From assembly GCF_013375535.1 (NCBI RefSeq), contig NZ_JABXJG010000002.1, positions 1-64,000 of the forward strand: a DNA stretch of 64,000 nucleotides, given 5' to 3'. Numbering within the stretch: position 1 is the stretch's first letter; each line of letters begins with the position of its first letter. Both the position numbers and the translations under genes were made by a program. Origin of the DNA: Sphingobium sp. 15-1. Its GTDB lineage: Bacteria; Pseudomonadota; Alphaproteobacteria; Sphingomonadales; Sphingomonadaceae. Shown here piece after piece: positions 17,567 through 27,077 of this stretch. A model generated the notes under the pieces. It was not told the DNA's origin. It worked only from the letters and a program-made list of their open reading frames with translations, and did no database searches.

Positions 17567-18445
17567 ATGAAAATTGCGAGCTTCGATGGCCAGCGGATCG
17601 GGCTGATCGTCGGCGAGGAGATAGTGGAAATCAGCCCAGCGCCCACGGGACCGGCCGCCTGGCCGCCGACGGAAATGTTGCGCTTCATCGCGGAATTCGG
17701 TGCGCGGCGCGGGGAGCTTGAGCGCTTGCTTGCGTCCGGGCCACGCATTCCCCTCGCCAATGTAAGGCTCGAAACGCCGGTGCCATGGCCGAACAAGGTC
17801 ATCGCTTTCCCGGCCAATTATCATGAGCATATCGCGGAGATGAAGGACGGTCTGATCTCGACCTTCAAAAATGGCGGGCAAGGCTTTTTCCTGAAAGCTA
17901 ATTCCAGCTTGTCCGGCCCCGCCGATCCGATCGAACTGCCTGCTGTCCCCGATCGCGAAATCCATCATGAGTGCGAAATGGCGATCATCATCGGCAAGGG
18001 CGGCCGCGACATTCCGGTCGACCGGGCGCTTGACCATATTTTGGGTTATTCCTGCCTGGTCGACGTGGTCATCCGCGGCAAGGAAGAGCGCGTCATGCGC
18101 AAGTCCTTCGACAGCTTCTGCCCGGTTGGCCCATGGATCATGACTGCGGACGAAATTGCGGACCCGTCCAATATTGCGCTGGAGCTGCGGATCAACGGCG
18201 AGGTGCGCCAGGCGGCCAATACCGCTAATCTGATCGTGGATATTCCCAACATGATCGCCATGGCCTCCAGTGTCATGACGCTCTTCCCCGGCGACATCAT
18301 CGCGACCGGCACGCCGGCCGGCGTCGGTCCGATCGAAGATGGCGATGTGCTTGACATCCTGATCGAAAATGTCGGTGCGATGCGATTGCCTGTGATACGG
18401 GGTGCGAAAGGAAGCAATCCCGTATGGAACAAACCGGCCGCTTGA
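17567..18445 (+). CDS. Fumarylacetoacetate hydrolase-family protein
   Basis: A 292-residue FAH-superfamily enzyme. The metal ligands are visible as Glu135 and Glu137 in HHECEMAIIIGK and Asp166 in SCLVDVV, followed by TGTPAGVGPIEDGD, the C-terminal family signature. Members hydrolyse or hydrate 2,4-diketo acids such as fumarylpyruvate, the product after gentisate ring opening and isomerisation. That fits the gentisate-like cupin at 11308. It starts a plus-strand operon (FAH, PrpD, symporter, SDR), is preceded by GGAGAG, and is divergent from the CoA-transferase. Confidence 0.9.
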   Translation: MKIASFDGQRIGLIVGEEIVEISPAPTGPAAWPPTEMLRFIAEFGARRGELERLLASGPRIPLANVRLETPVPWPNKVIAFPANYHEHIAEMKDGLISTFKNGGQGFFLKANSSLSGPADPIELPAVPDREIHHECEMAIIIGKGGRDIPVDRALDHILGYSCLVDVVIRGKEERVMRKSFDSFCPVGPWIMTADEIADPSNIALELRINGEVRQAANTANLIVDIPNMIAMASSVMTLFPGDIIATGTPAGVGPIEDGDVLDILIENVGAMRLPVIRGAKGSNPVWNKPAA

Positions 18446-18471
18446 AGTCAGGCTGCATGGAGAAGAATAGA

Positions 18472-19944
18472 ATGACCGAACTGACCAAGACGCTTGCCCG
18501 CTTCGCGGCGACGACCGATTTCGAAGCATTGCCCGCGCCTGTCGTGCGTGAAGCCAAGCGCCTGCTGCTTGACACCATCGGCTGCGCCATCGGGGCGATC
18601 AACACGCCAAGCGGCTCGATCTCCCTCGCCTATGCAGATGCGCTGGGCGGCAAGGAAAGGGCAACCGTGATTGGTCTGCCCCAGCGCAGCTCGGTAACGG
18701 CAGCGGCCTATAGCAATGCTCGTCTAGCAAATATCCTCGATGCCGACGACACTTTCCCGACGTCTACGCATTTCGGCAACGCCACGGTGTTTTCCGCGCT
18801 AGCTCTGGTGGAGGATGGCGGCAAGACCGGCGCCGATCTGCTCAAGGCGATCGCGGTGGGCTTCGATGTCGGCGCGCGGATCGGCAGCTGGATGGGGCCG
18901 CCCATGCAGATCGAGAATGGTGAAGTCATCGGCTGGAACGAACTGGGCGGGCCTGCCGCGACCATGGCGTGGGCGGCGGTCGGCGCGTCGGTGAGTGCGG
19001 CCGGTCTCACCCCGGAGCAGACCAATCATGCCTTCGGTATCGCCGGCGCCAATTCGCCGCAGCCGACCTTGCGCAAATGGGCGGAATCGCCGCAGCAGCC
19101 CATGTATAAATATGCCGATGCGGGATGGTGCGCCGAGGTGGGCGTTTCTGCTGCGATGCTGGCCGGCATGGGCAGCACTGGTTTCCTCGATATCCTCGAC
19201 GGCGAAAATGCCTTCTGGCGCTGGTATGGTTCGCCCAGCCATGATGACGCAGCGTTGCTGGGCAAGCTCGGTGAGGACTGGCAGATTCTCAACACCACCT
19301 ACAAGCCGTGGCCCTGCTGCCGGTGGATTCATCATCCGCTCACCGCCTTTGCCGGAATAAGGCGCGAAAATGCGCTGAGGGCCGATGAAATCGAACGGAT
19401 CGTGGTGCGGGCCAATCCCTTTGCCCTGACGCGCATCTTCCGCGACCAGCACCCGCAGGACATGTTGTCCGCCGAATTCAGCCATGCCCATGCCATGGCG
19501 GCGCTCGCGCATGATGTGCCTGCGGGGCCGCGCTGGTATGAGGATGCAACCCTGCGCGATCCGGCGATCATGGCGTTCCGGGAAAAGGTGGTGGTTGAAC
19601 CGGAACCGACGTCGGCCAATATCGGCGAATGGATGACGGGCGGCCAGTGGCGCGGCGTGCCGGGCGGGGTCGATGTCCATGCCCGCGGGCAGGTGTTCAG
19701 CGGCACCGCCGATATGTCGATCGGCGATCCCTGGTCGGAGGGGACAATCTTCACGGATGAGCAGATCGTTCAGAAGTTCCATGTCATGCTGGGCCTTGAT
19801 GATCGGGCCGAGGGCGACAGCAACGAATTGCGGGCGCTGGCGGATCGCATGACTGCGGCAATCGATACGCTGGAAGATCATGCGGATGTTTCGGCATTGA
19901 CTGACACGATGCGGGAACTGGCGGCGCGTCTGATCCGAAAATAA
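18472..19944 (+). CDS. MmgE/PrpD-family protein
   Basis: A 490-residue member of the MmgE/PrpD fold (2-methylcitrate dehydratase, cis-aconitate decarboxylase and aminomuconate-related enzymes). It has the LLLDTIGCAIGA segment near residue 35, DADDTFPTSTHFGNATV in the expected central position, and PWPCCRWIHHPLTA further on. I place the start at 18472, where GGAGAAG precedes the ATG and the gap to FAH is 26 nt; upstream ATGs at 18457 and 18424 are in frame but overlap FAH. The dehydratase or decarboxylase step is not known. Confidence 0.88.
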   Translation: MTELTKTLARFAATTDFEALPAPVVREAKRLLLDTIGCAIGAINTPSGSISLAYADALGGKERATVIGLPQRSSVTAAAYSNARLANILDADDTFPTSTHFGNATVFSALALVEDGGKTGADLLKAIAVGFDVGARIGSWMGPPMQIENGEVIGWNELGGPAATMAWAAVGASVSAAGLTPEQTNHAFGIAGANSPQPTLRKWAESPQQPMYKYADAGWCAEVGVSAAMLAGMGSTGFLDILDGENAFWRWYGSPSHDDAALLGKLGEDWQILNTTYKPWPCCRWIHHPLTAFAGIRRENALRADEIERIVVRANPFALTRIFRDQHPQDMLSAEFSHAHAMAALAHDVPAGPRWYEDATLRDPAIMAFREKVVVEPEPTSANIGEWMTGGQWRGVPGGVDVHARGQVFSGTADMSIGDPWSEGTIFTDEQIVQKFHVMLGLDDRAEGDSNELRALADRMTAAIDTLEDHADVSALTDTMRELAARLIRK

Positions 19945-20004
19945 TGCCGTGATCGCCGCGGCGGCGTCCATGGCATGATCGCCGCAAATGGAGAGGGGAA
20001 GAAG

Positions 20005-21363
20005 ATGGCTGGATTCGCCAGGGGGGCAGCGCGCGTTCCCCTCTCCATGAGGTTCGGCTATAGCGCGGGGCTGTTCGGAATCAGCATGGTGCAGACCAGC
20101 GTGTCGGTCCTGCTGCTCTATTTCTACACCGACATCCTGCACATCCCACCGGCTGCGGCGGGCGGGATCGTGTTCCTGGGCACCTTTGCCGATGCCTTTG
20201 CTAGCGTCTTTGCGGCCTGGGTGGCGAACCATCATCGCAGCCCTCTTGGACGATACCGGCCGCTCCTGATCGGTGTTTCCGCGCCGCTCGCGATCTTTTT
20301 CGCCCTGATGTTTAGCCGACCGGAACTGCCGCCGAGCCTGTTGTGGCTTTATGCGGCCGCGACCCATCTTTGCTACCGGGTCTGCTATGCCTTTACGCTG
20401 GCGCCGCATTCTGCGCTGATCGGCCGCTTGTCGTCCGATGCCGACGAACGGTCCGAGATTGGTGCATGGAAGGCGGTCGCCAATAATCTCGGTCTCATGG
20501 CTGCGGCCTATCTGGGCATCGGTACGGTTGAAAAACTGGGAGGCGCGGATCCAGCGCGGGGTTTCATGATGTTCGGTGCGATCTTTGGCGTCGTCGCGGG
20601 GGCTTCCGTACTCTATTCCGCACTGGCGACCCGGGAAAGGGCAGGCGGCGGCAATGATGATACGGGCGAACTGATCCCGGCCATTGCTTTGATCTTCCGC
20701 AACGATCAGATGCGACTTGTCCTTGCGTCGACATTATTGTTCTTCGCCGGCTATATGCTGATGAACAGTGGCGTCATCTATTTCTTCAAATATGTGCTGC
20801 GGAGGCCGGAGGAAGCCAAATTCGCCGTAGTGGCCATAGGGGTCGGTGGAATAATGATGCCGCCGCTATGGAGCGCGGCGATCAAGATGACCAGCAAGGC
20901 CATGATCTGGACGACGGGATGTCTGATCATGGCTGCTGCCTTTGGTTCGATCTATATGTTCGGGATCGTCGGCCCCCTGCCCATTCTGCTGGCTTATTTT
21001 GTCATTGGCGCCGGTAAAAGCGCGGTTATCGTCAATTTCTACGCCATGACCGCTGATGCTGTCGATTATGGCGACTGGAAGCTGGGGGCGAGGGCGGAAT
21101 CCTATTCGTTTGGCTTTCTGTCGCTGGCGAACAAGGCCGGGACCGCTATTGGAGGTGGTCTGTTGGGACTGCTGCTCGACTGGAGCGGCCTGATCGTGAA
21201 TGAGACTCAGTCGGCCGCGACGCTGGGGCGCCTCTGGGCCGTGATCTGCCTCGCTCCGGCCTGTCTCGCGACGATTTCGGCGGTGATGGTCCTCTTTTTT
21301 CGGGTGACCGCTTCGGAACATAAAAGGATTGTGACGGCGCTGGAGGCAAGGGGGATAGGCTGA
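20005..21363 (+). CDS. GPH-family (Na+/melibiose-type) MFS symporter
   Basis: A 452-residue 12-TM carrier of the glycoside-pentoside-hexuronide:cation family, with FGYSAGLFGISM at the N-terminus, RYRPLLIGVSAPLAIFFALM after TM2-3, and DAVDYGDWKLGARAES in the cytoplasmic loop of the second half, a hallmark of the group. GAGAGGGGAAGAAG precedes the ATG at 20005. It overlaps the following SDR gene by one base (TGATG). Despite the family name, sphingomonad members in catabolic clusters probably move non-sugar organic acids. Confidence 0.88.
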   Translation: MAGFARGAARVPLSMRFGYSAGLFGISMVQTSVSVLLLYFYTDILHIPPAAAGGIVFLGTFADAFASVFAAWVANHHRSPLGRYRPLLIGVSAPLAIFFALMFSRPELPPSLLWLYAAATHLCYRVCYAFTLAPHSALIGRLSSDADERSEIGAWKAVANNLGLMAAAYLGIGTVEKLGGADPARGFMMFGAIFGVVAGASVLYSALATRERAGGGNDDTGELIPAIALIFRNDQMRLVLASTLLFFAGYMLMNSGVIYFFKYVLRRPEEAKFAVVAIGVGGIMMPPLWSAAIKMTSKAMIWTTGCLIMAAAFGSIYMFGIVGPLPILLAYFVIGAGKSAVIVNFYAMTADAVDYGDWKLGARAESYSFGFLSLANKAGTAIGGGLLGLLLDWSGLIVNETQSAATLGRLWAVICLAPACLATISAVMVLFFRVTASEHKRIVTALEARGIG

Positions 21364-22112
21364 TGAACATGATCGGAAAAACCGCACTTGTAACAGGCGG
21401 CGGATCGGGCATTGGGCGTGCCGCATGCCTCGCACTTGCGCGGGCCGGGGCGGCGGTCATCATCGCTGAAAGATCTGCAGCCGCAGGTGAGGCTGTCGCC
21501 AAGGAAATCAAGGCTCTGCAAGGGCAAGCCGGTTTTATCCCTGTCGATGTGGGTGAACGGGCCTCGGTCGCGGATATGATGAAACAGGCTGTGGCGGACT
21601 TCGGCAAGATTGATTGCGCCTTCAACAATGCGGGCATCGTCGATGGTTCACGCAGTCTGCTGACCTCCACCCAGGAAAATTGGGATGCGATCATGTCCGT
21701 CAACCTGCAAGGCGTATGGCTCTGCATGCAGGCGCAACTCGATCATATGATCGCGAACGGCGGAGGCAGCATCGTGAACAACGCCTCCCGTTCCGGCTTG
21801 CGCGGTGTTCCCACCGACGCTGTCTATGGCGCGGCCAAACATGGGGTTGTGGGTCTTACCAAAGCGGCAGCGGTTGAATTTGGGTCAAAGGGCGTTCGTG
21901 TGAACGCGATCTGCCCGGGCCTGGTCGATACGCCTCTGACCCGCGAGCGTTTCGGCGTCGGGTTCGATGAAAAAGCCACGATGGCCAATCCCATGCAGCG
22001 GGCCGCCTTGCCCGAGGAAATTGCCGCAGCAGTCCTCTGGCTTTGCTCCGATGCCTCTTCCTTCGTCAATGGCGTAGCCCTGCCTATTGACGGTGGCAGC
22101 GTCGCACGGTGA
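21363..22112 (+). CDS. SDR-family oxidoreductase
   Basis: A classical 249-residue SDR with TGGGSGIG, NNAG, and the catalytic pair in YGAAK, ending with NGVALPIDGG. It is translationally coupled to the symporter (the A of its ATG is the last base of the upstream TGA). It closes the FAH operon, and a 160-bp spacer then leads to the TonB receptor gene. It should oxidise or reduce an alcohol/ketone intermediate. Confidence 0.92.
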   Translation: MNMIGKTALVTGGGSGIGRAACLALARAGAAVIIAERSAAAGEAVAKEIKALQGQAGFIPVDVGERASVADMMKQAVADFGKIDCAFNNAGIVDGSRSLLTSTQENWDAIMSVNLQGVWLCMQAQLDHMIANGGGSIVNNASRSGLRGVPTDAVYGAAKHGVVGLTKAAAVEFGSKGVRVNAICPGLVDTPLTRERFGVGFDEKATMANPMQRAALPEEIAAAVLWLCSDASSFVNGVALPIDGGSVAR

Positions 22113-22272
22113 GAGGGGGCCCATCGACACCGAAGGCGGAAGGTAGATGTAATCAGTCTAAATGCACAGGTAAAACATATTGGAATACAGAAGCCTCCCA
22201 AGAGAAGCTGTAAGGGCAAGAGGACAGCTGAAGAACGGCTCATACAGGGCCGTCACACTGGGGAGGATAAAC

Positions 22273-24627
22273 ATGAATTCGCATCGCCGGATCATACTCA
22301 TTTCTTCGGTCGCCATGGCGGCTATGGCCGGGACGGCTAACGCGCAGGAAAGTTCGCCGGTTCAAGAGCCGCAGGCTGAACGCGGCGCAGCAGCCGACAT
22401 CGTGGTCACGGCGCAACGCCGAGAACAGCGGCTGCAGGATGTGCCGATCTCGGTGAACGTCACGACCGGCGATACTTTGCAGAAGCGCGGAACCACCGAT
22501 CTCGTTGATCTGTCCACCCGCACGCCCGGTATCAAGCTCAGCACCGACCCGCAGGCCAACCACATTCACATTCGCGGTGTGGGTTCGGGCCTGAATGCCG
22601 GCTTCGAACAGTCGGTCGGAACTTTCGTCGACGGCGTCTATCGTGGTCGTTCCCGGTCGATTCAGGCCGGTCTGTTCGATATTGAACGCGTCGAAATATT
22701 GAACGGCCCGCAAACGACCTTCTTCGGCAACAATACTGTTGCGGGCGCCATCAACATTACGACGAAGAAGCCAACGGAAACGTTCGGCTATGATGCGCAG
22801 GCGCTCTATTCGCCTTCCGATGGTCAATATCTGCTCCAGGCGGGAGCGACCGGTCCTCTGAGCGATACGCTCTCGGCCCGCGCCGCCATCCAGTTTTCCG
22901 GCATGAACGGATATACCCGCAATGAAAATCTGAAGCTCGACGAGCCTCACCTGCGCGACATGGTCGGCCGGGTCGCGTTGAAATGGAAGCCGTCCTCTAC
23001 CTTCCAGTCGGATATTCGCGTCGACTATGCCCGCAATCGCGATCGTGGCACCTATAGCGCGGAAATTACCGGATGCCCGCCTCCGTCCGGCTTCCCGGCT
23101 GCACGTGGGCCCTGCCTGGTGTATCTCAACCAGAATGGCGGCGTCATCGACAATGAACTTGATTTCAAGTCACTGGCAGGACCTTCGGCATTCCGTCTTA
23201 ACATGACCGAGGTTGCGTGGACCAACCGGCTCGAGCTTGATGGCGTGACCATCAATTCGATTTCCAGTTACAGCTATCAGAAATCGCGCACGTTCCTGAA
23301 TGCGACGCCGATACCGGTGAGGGGCGTGGCGGGCTTCTATTATTCCCCGTTCAGCCAGAATGAGACATACAGGAATTACGCTCAGGAACTGCGCATCGAG
23401 TCCGCCAATGACAGCTGGCTCCAGTGGGTGGGGGGCGCCTATTATTCGCACGGCAAGTTGCAAAGCCGCAGCTTCTCCTCACTATTCGGAGCACCTTCGA
23501 TCGGTGCCGCCGGTGCCCCTGTGACCAGCTCCGCTACACCCATCGGCACGAACCGCAACCTGTTCCAGAAGGACCAGACGCGGTCCGTCTTTGGGCAATT
23601 GACCGCAAAGATCACGGACCAGTTCAAGGCCAATGCGGGCCTGCGGTACACGAGCGTCAAAAAGGACGCGTCGCGTTCCTTCATCGTCGGGATCGGTGGC
23701 CCAGTTGCGGATCCCGCCGATTTCCAGCCGCTGGATGCCGCAACGCAAGCCAAGATCATTCCCCTGGCGGGCGGCAGCGCCGCCGGTTTTACAGATCCGC
23801 ATACGACCTATAGCAAGCTGATGCCGTCGGTCAGTCTGCAATATGATCTCCTGCCGCAGATCACGGCCTACGCCGCTTATGTCAAAGGTTTCAAGGCGGG
23901 CGGCTATAGCGATGGAAATGGACCTGCCCAGTTCGACTCCGAGAATGTCGATTCCTACGAAGTCGGCATCAAGGGTTCGGCGCTTGACCGTAAGCTGTTC
24001 TTCACCTTCGATCTGTTCTACCTCGATTATAAGGGGCTTCAGCAGTCGTTGACGACGATCGGACCGACCGGAGCGAATATCACGACGGTCGGCAACGCGG
24101 CCTCGTCGGTATCGAAGGGGGCGGAAATGAGCCTGTCGTTCAAGCCCGCCGAATTTCTCTCGATCAATGCCGCGGGCGCCTATATCGACTCCTATTTCAA
24201 GGATTATCGCAACGCTGCATGCACTGCGTTGCAGATTGCGACGGTTGGTTCCACCTGCGTGCAGGATCTGTCTGGTCGGCCCACGCCCTTCGCTCCGAAA
24301 TATTCCGGCAGCATTGGTGCAACGGTCACGGTGCCGGTAAGCGGGAACGTGACGGCGCGGCTCGACCCCAATCTCTTCTACTCGTCGAGCTATTATCTGG
24401 GGCCGACGGATGATCCGATCGTGCGTCAGGATAGTTACACGCAGTTCGACCTGCGTTTCGGTCTGGGCCCGGACGATCGTCGGTGGGAGATTGCGGTGAT
24501 CGGCAAGAATCTCGGTAACTCCAAGGTGATTGCATCGGGCTCAACCATCGCCACATCGCCTGGCGTTGCCTATAAGTTGCTACAGCGTGCACGCTCGATC
24601 GCGATTTCCTTCTCCATCAAGGGCTGA
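22273..24627 (+). CDS. TonB-dependent outer-membrane receptor
   Basis: A 784-residue receptor for energised uptake across the outer membrane. The signal peptide ends at about Ala24 (TANA-QES), the TonB box is DIVVTA at 42-47, then comes a plug with VPISVNV and INITTKKP and a 22-strand barrel ending in SFSIKG with a terminal barrel signal. The start at 22273 has GGGGAGGATAAAC upstream. It is the likely importer of the region A substrate, followed 36 nt later by a P450 gene. Sphingomonads often use such receptors for aromatic or terpenoid substrates. Confidence 0.93.
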   Translation: MNSHRRIILISSVAMAAMAGTANAQESSPVQEPQAERGAAADIVVTAQRREQRLQDVPISVNVTTGDTLQKRGTTDLVDLSTRTPGIKLSTDPQANHIHIRGVGSGLNAGFEQSVGTFVDGVYRGRSRSIQAGLFDIERVEILNGPQTTFFGNNTVAGAINITTKKPTETFGYDAQALYSPSDGQYLLQAGATGPLSDTLSARAAIQFSGMNGYTRNENLKLDEPHLRDMVGRVALKWKPSSTFQSDIRVDYARNRDRGTYSAEITGCPPPSGFPAARGPCLVYLNQNGGVIDNELDFKSLAGPSAFRLNMTEVAWTNRLELDGVTINSISSYSYQKSRTFLNATPIPVRGVAGFYYSPFSQNETYRNYAQELRIESANDSWLQWVGGAYYSHGKLQSRSFSSLFGAPSIGAAGAPVTSSATPIGTNRNLFQKDQTRSVFGQLTAKITDQFKANAGLRYTSVKKDASRSFIVGIGGPVADPADFQPLDAATQAKIIPLAGGSAAGFTDPHTTYSKLMPSVSLQYDLLPQITAYAAYVKGFKAGGYSDGNGPAQFDSENVDSYEVGIKGSALDRKLFFTFDLFYLDYKGLQQSLTTIGPTGANITTVGNAASSVSKGAEMSLSFKPAEFLSINAAGAYIDSYFKDYRNAACTALQIATVGSTCVQDLSGRPTPFAPKYSGSIGATVTVPVSGNVTARLDPNLFYSSSYYLGPTDDPIVRQDSYTQFDLRFGLGPDDRRWEIAVIGKNLGNSKVIASGSTIATSPGVAYKLLQRARSIAISFSIKG

Positions 24628-24663
24628 TCCGGTCCAAAGTTCGAACAGTTGAGGTGAAGTCTC

Positions 24664-25893
24664 ATGCAGCCAGACGATATCGGCACTGAGCAGATGGCGC
24701 GATGCCCGTTCCCGCTTGCTCGCTCGGCAGGGCCCTTGTCCCCGCCGCCGGAATATGAAGCGATGCGTTCGGAAGCAGGGCCGCAGCGCGTCAGGCTCTG
24801 GAACGGCGAGACGGCATGGGCCTTCACCCGCTGGCAGGAGGTCCGCGAGTTGCTGTCGAGCCCGCATTTCAGCGCGGTCCCCAGCACCCCGGGCTATCCG
24901 ACATTGTCTCCGGCGCGCGCCTCGGCGCTGGAAGCCTATCAGAGCTTCATCACGATGGACCCGCCTGATCATGGCTTCTATCGCCGGATGATCACCAAGG
25001 AATTCACTTTCAAGCGGATGCAGGAGCTGCGGCCCCGGGTGCAGGCGGTGCTGGATGACCTGCTCGACAAGATGGAGGCGGTAGGGCAACCGGCAGACTT
25101 GGTCACCGCCCTCGCTGGTCCTCTGCCTTCAATCGTGATCTCGTTGATGCTTGGTGTCCCTGCCCAATACCATCGCGACATGGAAGCGTTCGGCGCGCAG
25201 AAGAACGACATTACGGCCGACCCTTCCGTCCCAGCCGAGGCTGCACGCCAGATGGGCATCATCATCGATCAGATCCTGCGCGAGAGAGAGGCCAATCCGG
25301 GTAATGGCGAAGATCTGCTCAGTCGTCTAGTCATCGATCAGATTTTGCCAGGGCATCTTCCCCATCAGGCGGCGATCAGCATGGTGTCCCTGCTTTACCT
25401 TGCGGGTCATGAAACGACCACCAATCAGATTACGCTTGGAATCGTCACGCTGCTACGCAACCCGGATCAACTCGCGAAGCTCAAGGAACAACCCGACACG
25501 GTTTCCCGCGCGGTTGATGAAATGCTGCGCTTCAATTCGATCGTGCAGTATAATTCGGCGCGGGTCGCCACCGCAGATGTCGAAATTGGAGGCCATCTGA
25601 TCCGCAAGGGGGAGGGGGTTTATGCCCTGATCACGGCCGCCAATCACGACCCGGCAGTCTATCCCCATCCCGAATGTTTCGACGTGGAACGAGACGCTTC
25701 CAACCACATGGCGTTTTCCTTCGGCATTCATCAATGCCTCGGTCAGTCGCTGGCGCGGATGGAATTGGAGGTGGTGTTTGGCACGGTTTTCAAGCGGTTT
25801 CCTGAGCTGAAACTTGCTGCCGCCTTTGAGGCACTGGATTTCAAGAATGAGCAGTTGGTTCATGGCCTTCGTTCGCTTCCTGTAACTTGGTAA
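24664..25893 (+). CDS. Cytochrome P450 (second of a paralogous pair)
   Basis: A 409-residue soluble P450. It has I-helix AGHETT at 247-252, ExxR in EMLR at 286-289, and the heme loop FSFGIHQCLG with Cys358. It matches the P450 at 8161-9375 throughout: MDPPDHG, KEF, ML(R)-x-NSIVQ, RKGEGV and the C-terminal LP-x-TW, so the two probably belong to the same CYP family. It has no ferredoxin or reductase gene beside it and must borrow electrons from the sets at 5644 or 6685-8138. It directly follows the TonB receptor gene. Confidence 0.94.
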   Translation: MQPDDIGTEQMARCPFPLARSAGPLSPPPEYEAMRSEAGPQRVRLWNGETAWAFTRWQEVRELLSSPHFSAVPSTPGYPTLSPARASALEAYQSFITMDPPDHGFYRRMITKEFTFKRMQELRPRVQAVLDDLLDKMEAVGQPADLVTALAGPLPSIVISLMLGVPAQYHRDMEAFGAQKNDITADPSVPAEAARQMGIIIDQILREREANPGNGEDLLSRLVIDQILPGHLPHQAAISMVSLLYLAGHETTTNQITLGIVTLLRNPDQLAKLKEQPDTVSRAVDEMLRFNSIVQYNSARVATADVEIGGHLIRKGEGVYALITAANHDPAVYPHPECFDVERDASNHMAFSFGIHQCLGQSLARMELEVVFGTVFKRFPELKLAAAFEALDFKNEQLVHGLRSLPVTW

Positions 25894-25925
25894 GGTAGCG
25901 GGGCGATAGGTTGAGGGTTTCGATA

Positions 25926-26192
25926 ATGCTTGCCAGAAATGCAAACAGGGGAATGGTAGTTTTCGAACCCGCGATGGTGAAGACCATGGAGCGTCTACTG
26001 ACTGGGCGGACAGATGAGGCGCTCAACGCACAATTTGGGATTAGCTACAACACCTGGCGCAAGCTTGTTGCGGGCTCTCCCATACGAGCGTCATTGGGAG
26101 CTCGCTTGGTTCAACGAATTGCAACTATCGCCTCTGACTATAACGATGATCTGCCCCCACCGAGTGGACCGATAGGTTTGTTAGTGGATTAA
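25926..26192 (+). CDS. Small hypothetical protein with HTH-like segment
   Basis: An 88-residue protein that I do not recognise by name. The segment from about residue 30 (DEALNAQFGISYNTWRKL) reads like a helix-turn-helix, with a basic stretch after it and an acidic, Pro-rich C-terminus. GAGGG precedes the ATG at 25926 with good spacing; a later ATG at 25953 is possible. It follows the P450 gene by 32 nt and is the last gene before the IS3 element. It could be a small regulator or a conserved orphan. Confidence 0.5.
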   Translation: MLARNANRGMVVFEPAMVKTMERLLTGRTDEALNAQFGISYNTWRKLVAGSPIRASLGARLVQRIATIASDYNDDLPPPSGPIGLLVD

Positions 26193-26231
26193 GCCCTTGA
26201 AGCGCTTGGGATTGGTGGACCAGGCCCAGCG

Positions 26232-27077
26232 TTAGTTTCCGGCTTGGCCTGCCCCGATCGGGGCAGGCCAAATTCCTGATCCGGCAAGGTATTCCGCCGG
26301 CGTCAGATTGCCAAGAGCCGAGTGAGGACGGCTCTCATTATACTCCCGCCGCCAGCCCTCGATCAGGCGCCGGGCCTCAGCGATCGAGCGAAACCAATGG
26401 ACATTCAAACACTCGTCTCGGAGCGAGCCATTGAAGGTCTCGATATCCGCATTGTCCGTCTGTTTTCCGGGACGACTGAAGTCGATACGAACGTTGTGAT
26501 GGTAAGCCCACAGGTCCACCACCCTGCCGGTAAATTCGCCACCATTGTCGGCAAATAGATATCGTGGCGCTCCCCGCTGACGCACCAGCCGATTGAGCAC
26601 CTCGGCAACATGCTCGCCGCGAAGCCGTTGCCCGACCTCGATGGCAAGCGCTTCGCGGCTGAAAATGTCGACGACTGTCAACATCCGGAACTTTTCTCCG
26701 CCGCTGAGCTGGTCGTGGACGAAGTCCAGGCTCCACGCCTCGTTGGGCCGCTGCGGCCTGCACCGCGCTTCGCGATGGACCAGCATCTTGCGCCGGCGCG
26801 GCTGTTTCGTACGCAAAACCAAGCCTTCCTCGCGGTACAAGCGATAGACGACGTTGCGCCCGACCGACCAGCCTTCACGCTTCAGCATCACATGGACCCG
26901 CCGATAGCCATAGCGGATTCGCGTCGCCACGATCTCATGCATCCGCTGACGAACTGCGGTGCGCGGATCCCGCGTACTCGGCTTGCGCTGCGTTGAACGA
27001 TGTTGCTGCGTCAACCGACAGGCTCGGCGCTGGCTGTAGCCGTGGGACGCCACGACGTAGTCTACAACCTGTTTCAT
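26232..27077 (-). CDS. IS3-family transposase OrfB (rve/DDE integrase core)
   Basis: A 281-residue catalytic subunit of an IS3-type transposase. It contains an HTH_21-like segment (RYGYRRVHVML), then the retroviral-integrase core with the DDE acidic residues in WSLDFVHD, FADNGGEFT and the Glu in LRDECLN, and an ending with HSALGNLTPAEY. It overlaps orfA by four bases (ATGA). It is normally made as an OrfAB fusion by -1 frameshifting. The reading frame is intact. Confidence 0.92.
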   Translation of the reverse strand: MKQVVDYVVASHGYSQRRACRLTQQHRSTQRKPSTRDPRTAVRQRMHEIVATRIRYGYRRVHVMLKREGWSVGRNVVYRLYREEGLVLRTKQPRRRKMLVHREARCRPQRPNEAWSLDFVHDQLSGGEKFRMLTVVDIFSREALAIEVGQRLRGEHVAEVLNRLVRQRGAPRYLFADNGGEFTGRVVDLWAYHHNVRIDFSRPGKQTDNADIETFNGSLRDECLNVHWFRSIAEARRLIEGWRREYNESRPHSALGNLTPAEYLAGSGIWPAPIGAGQAGN

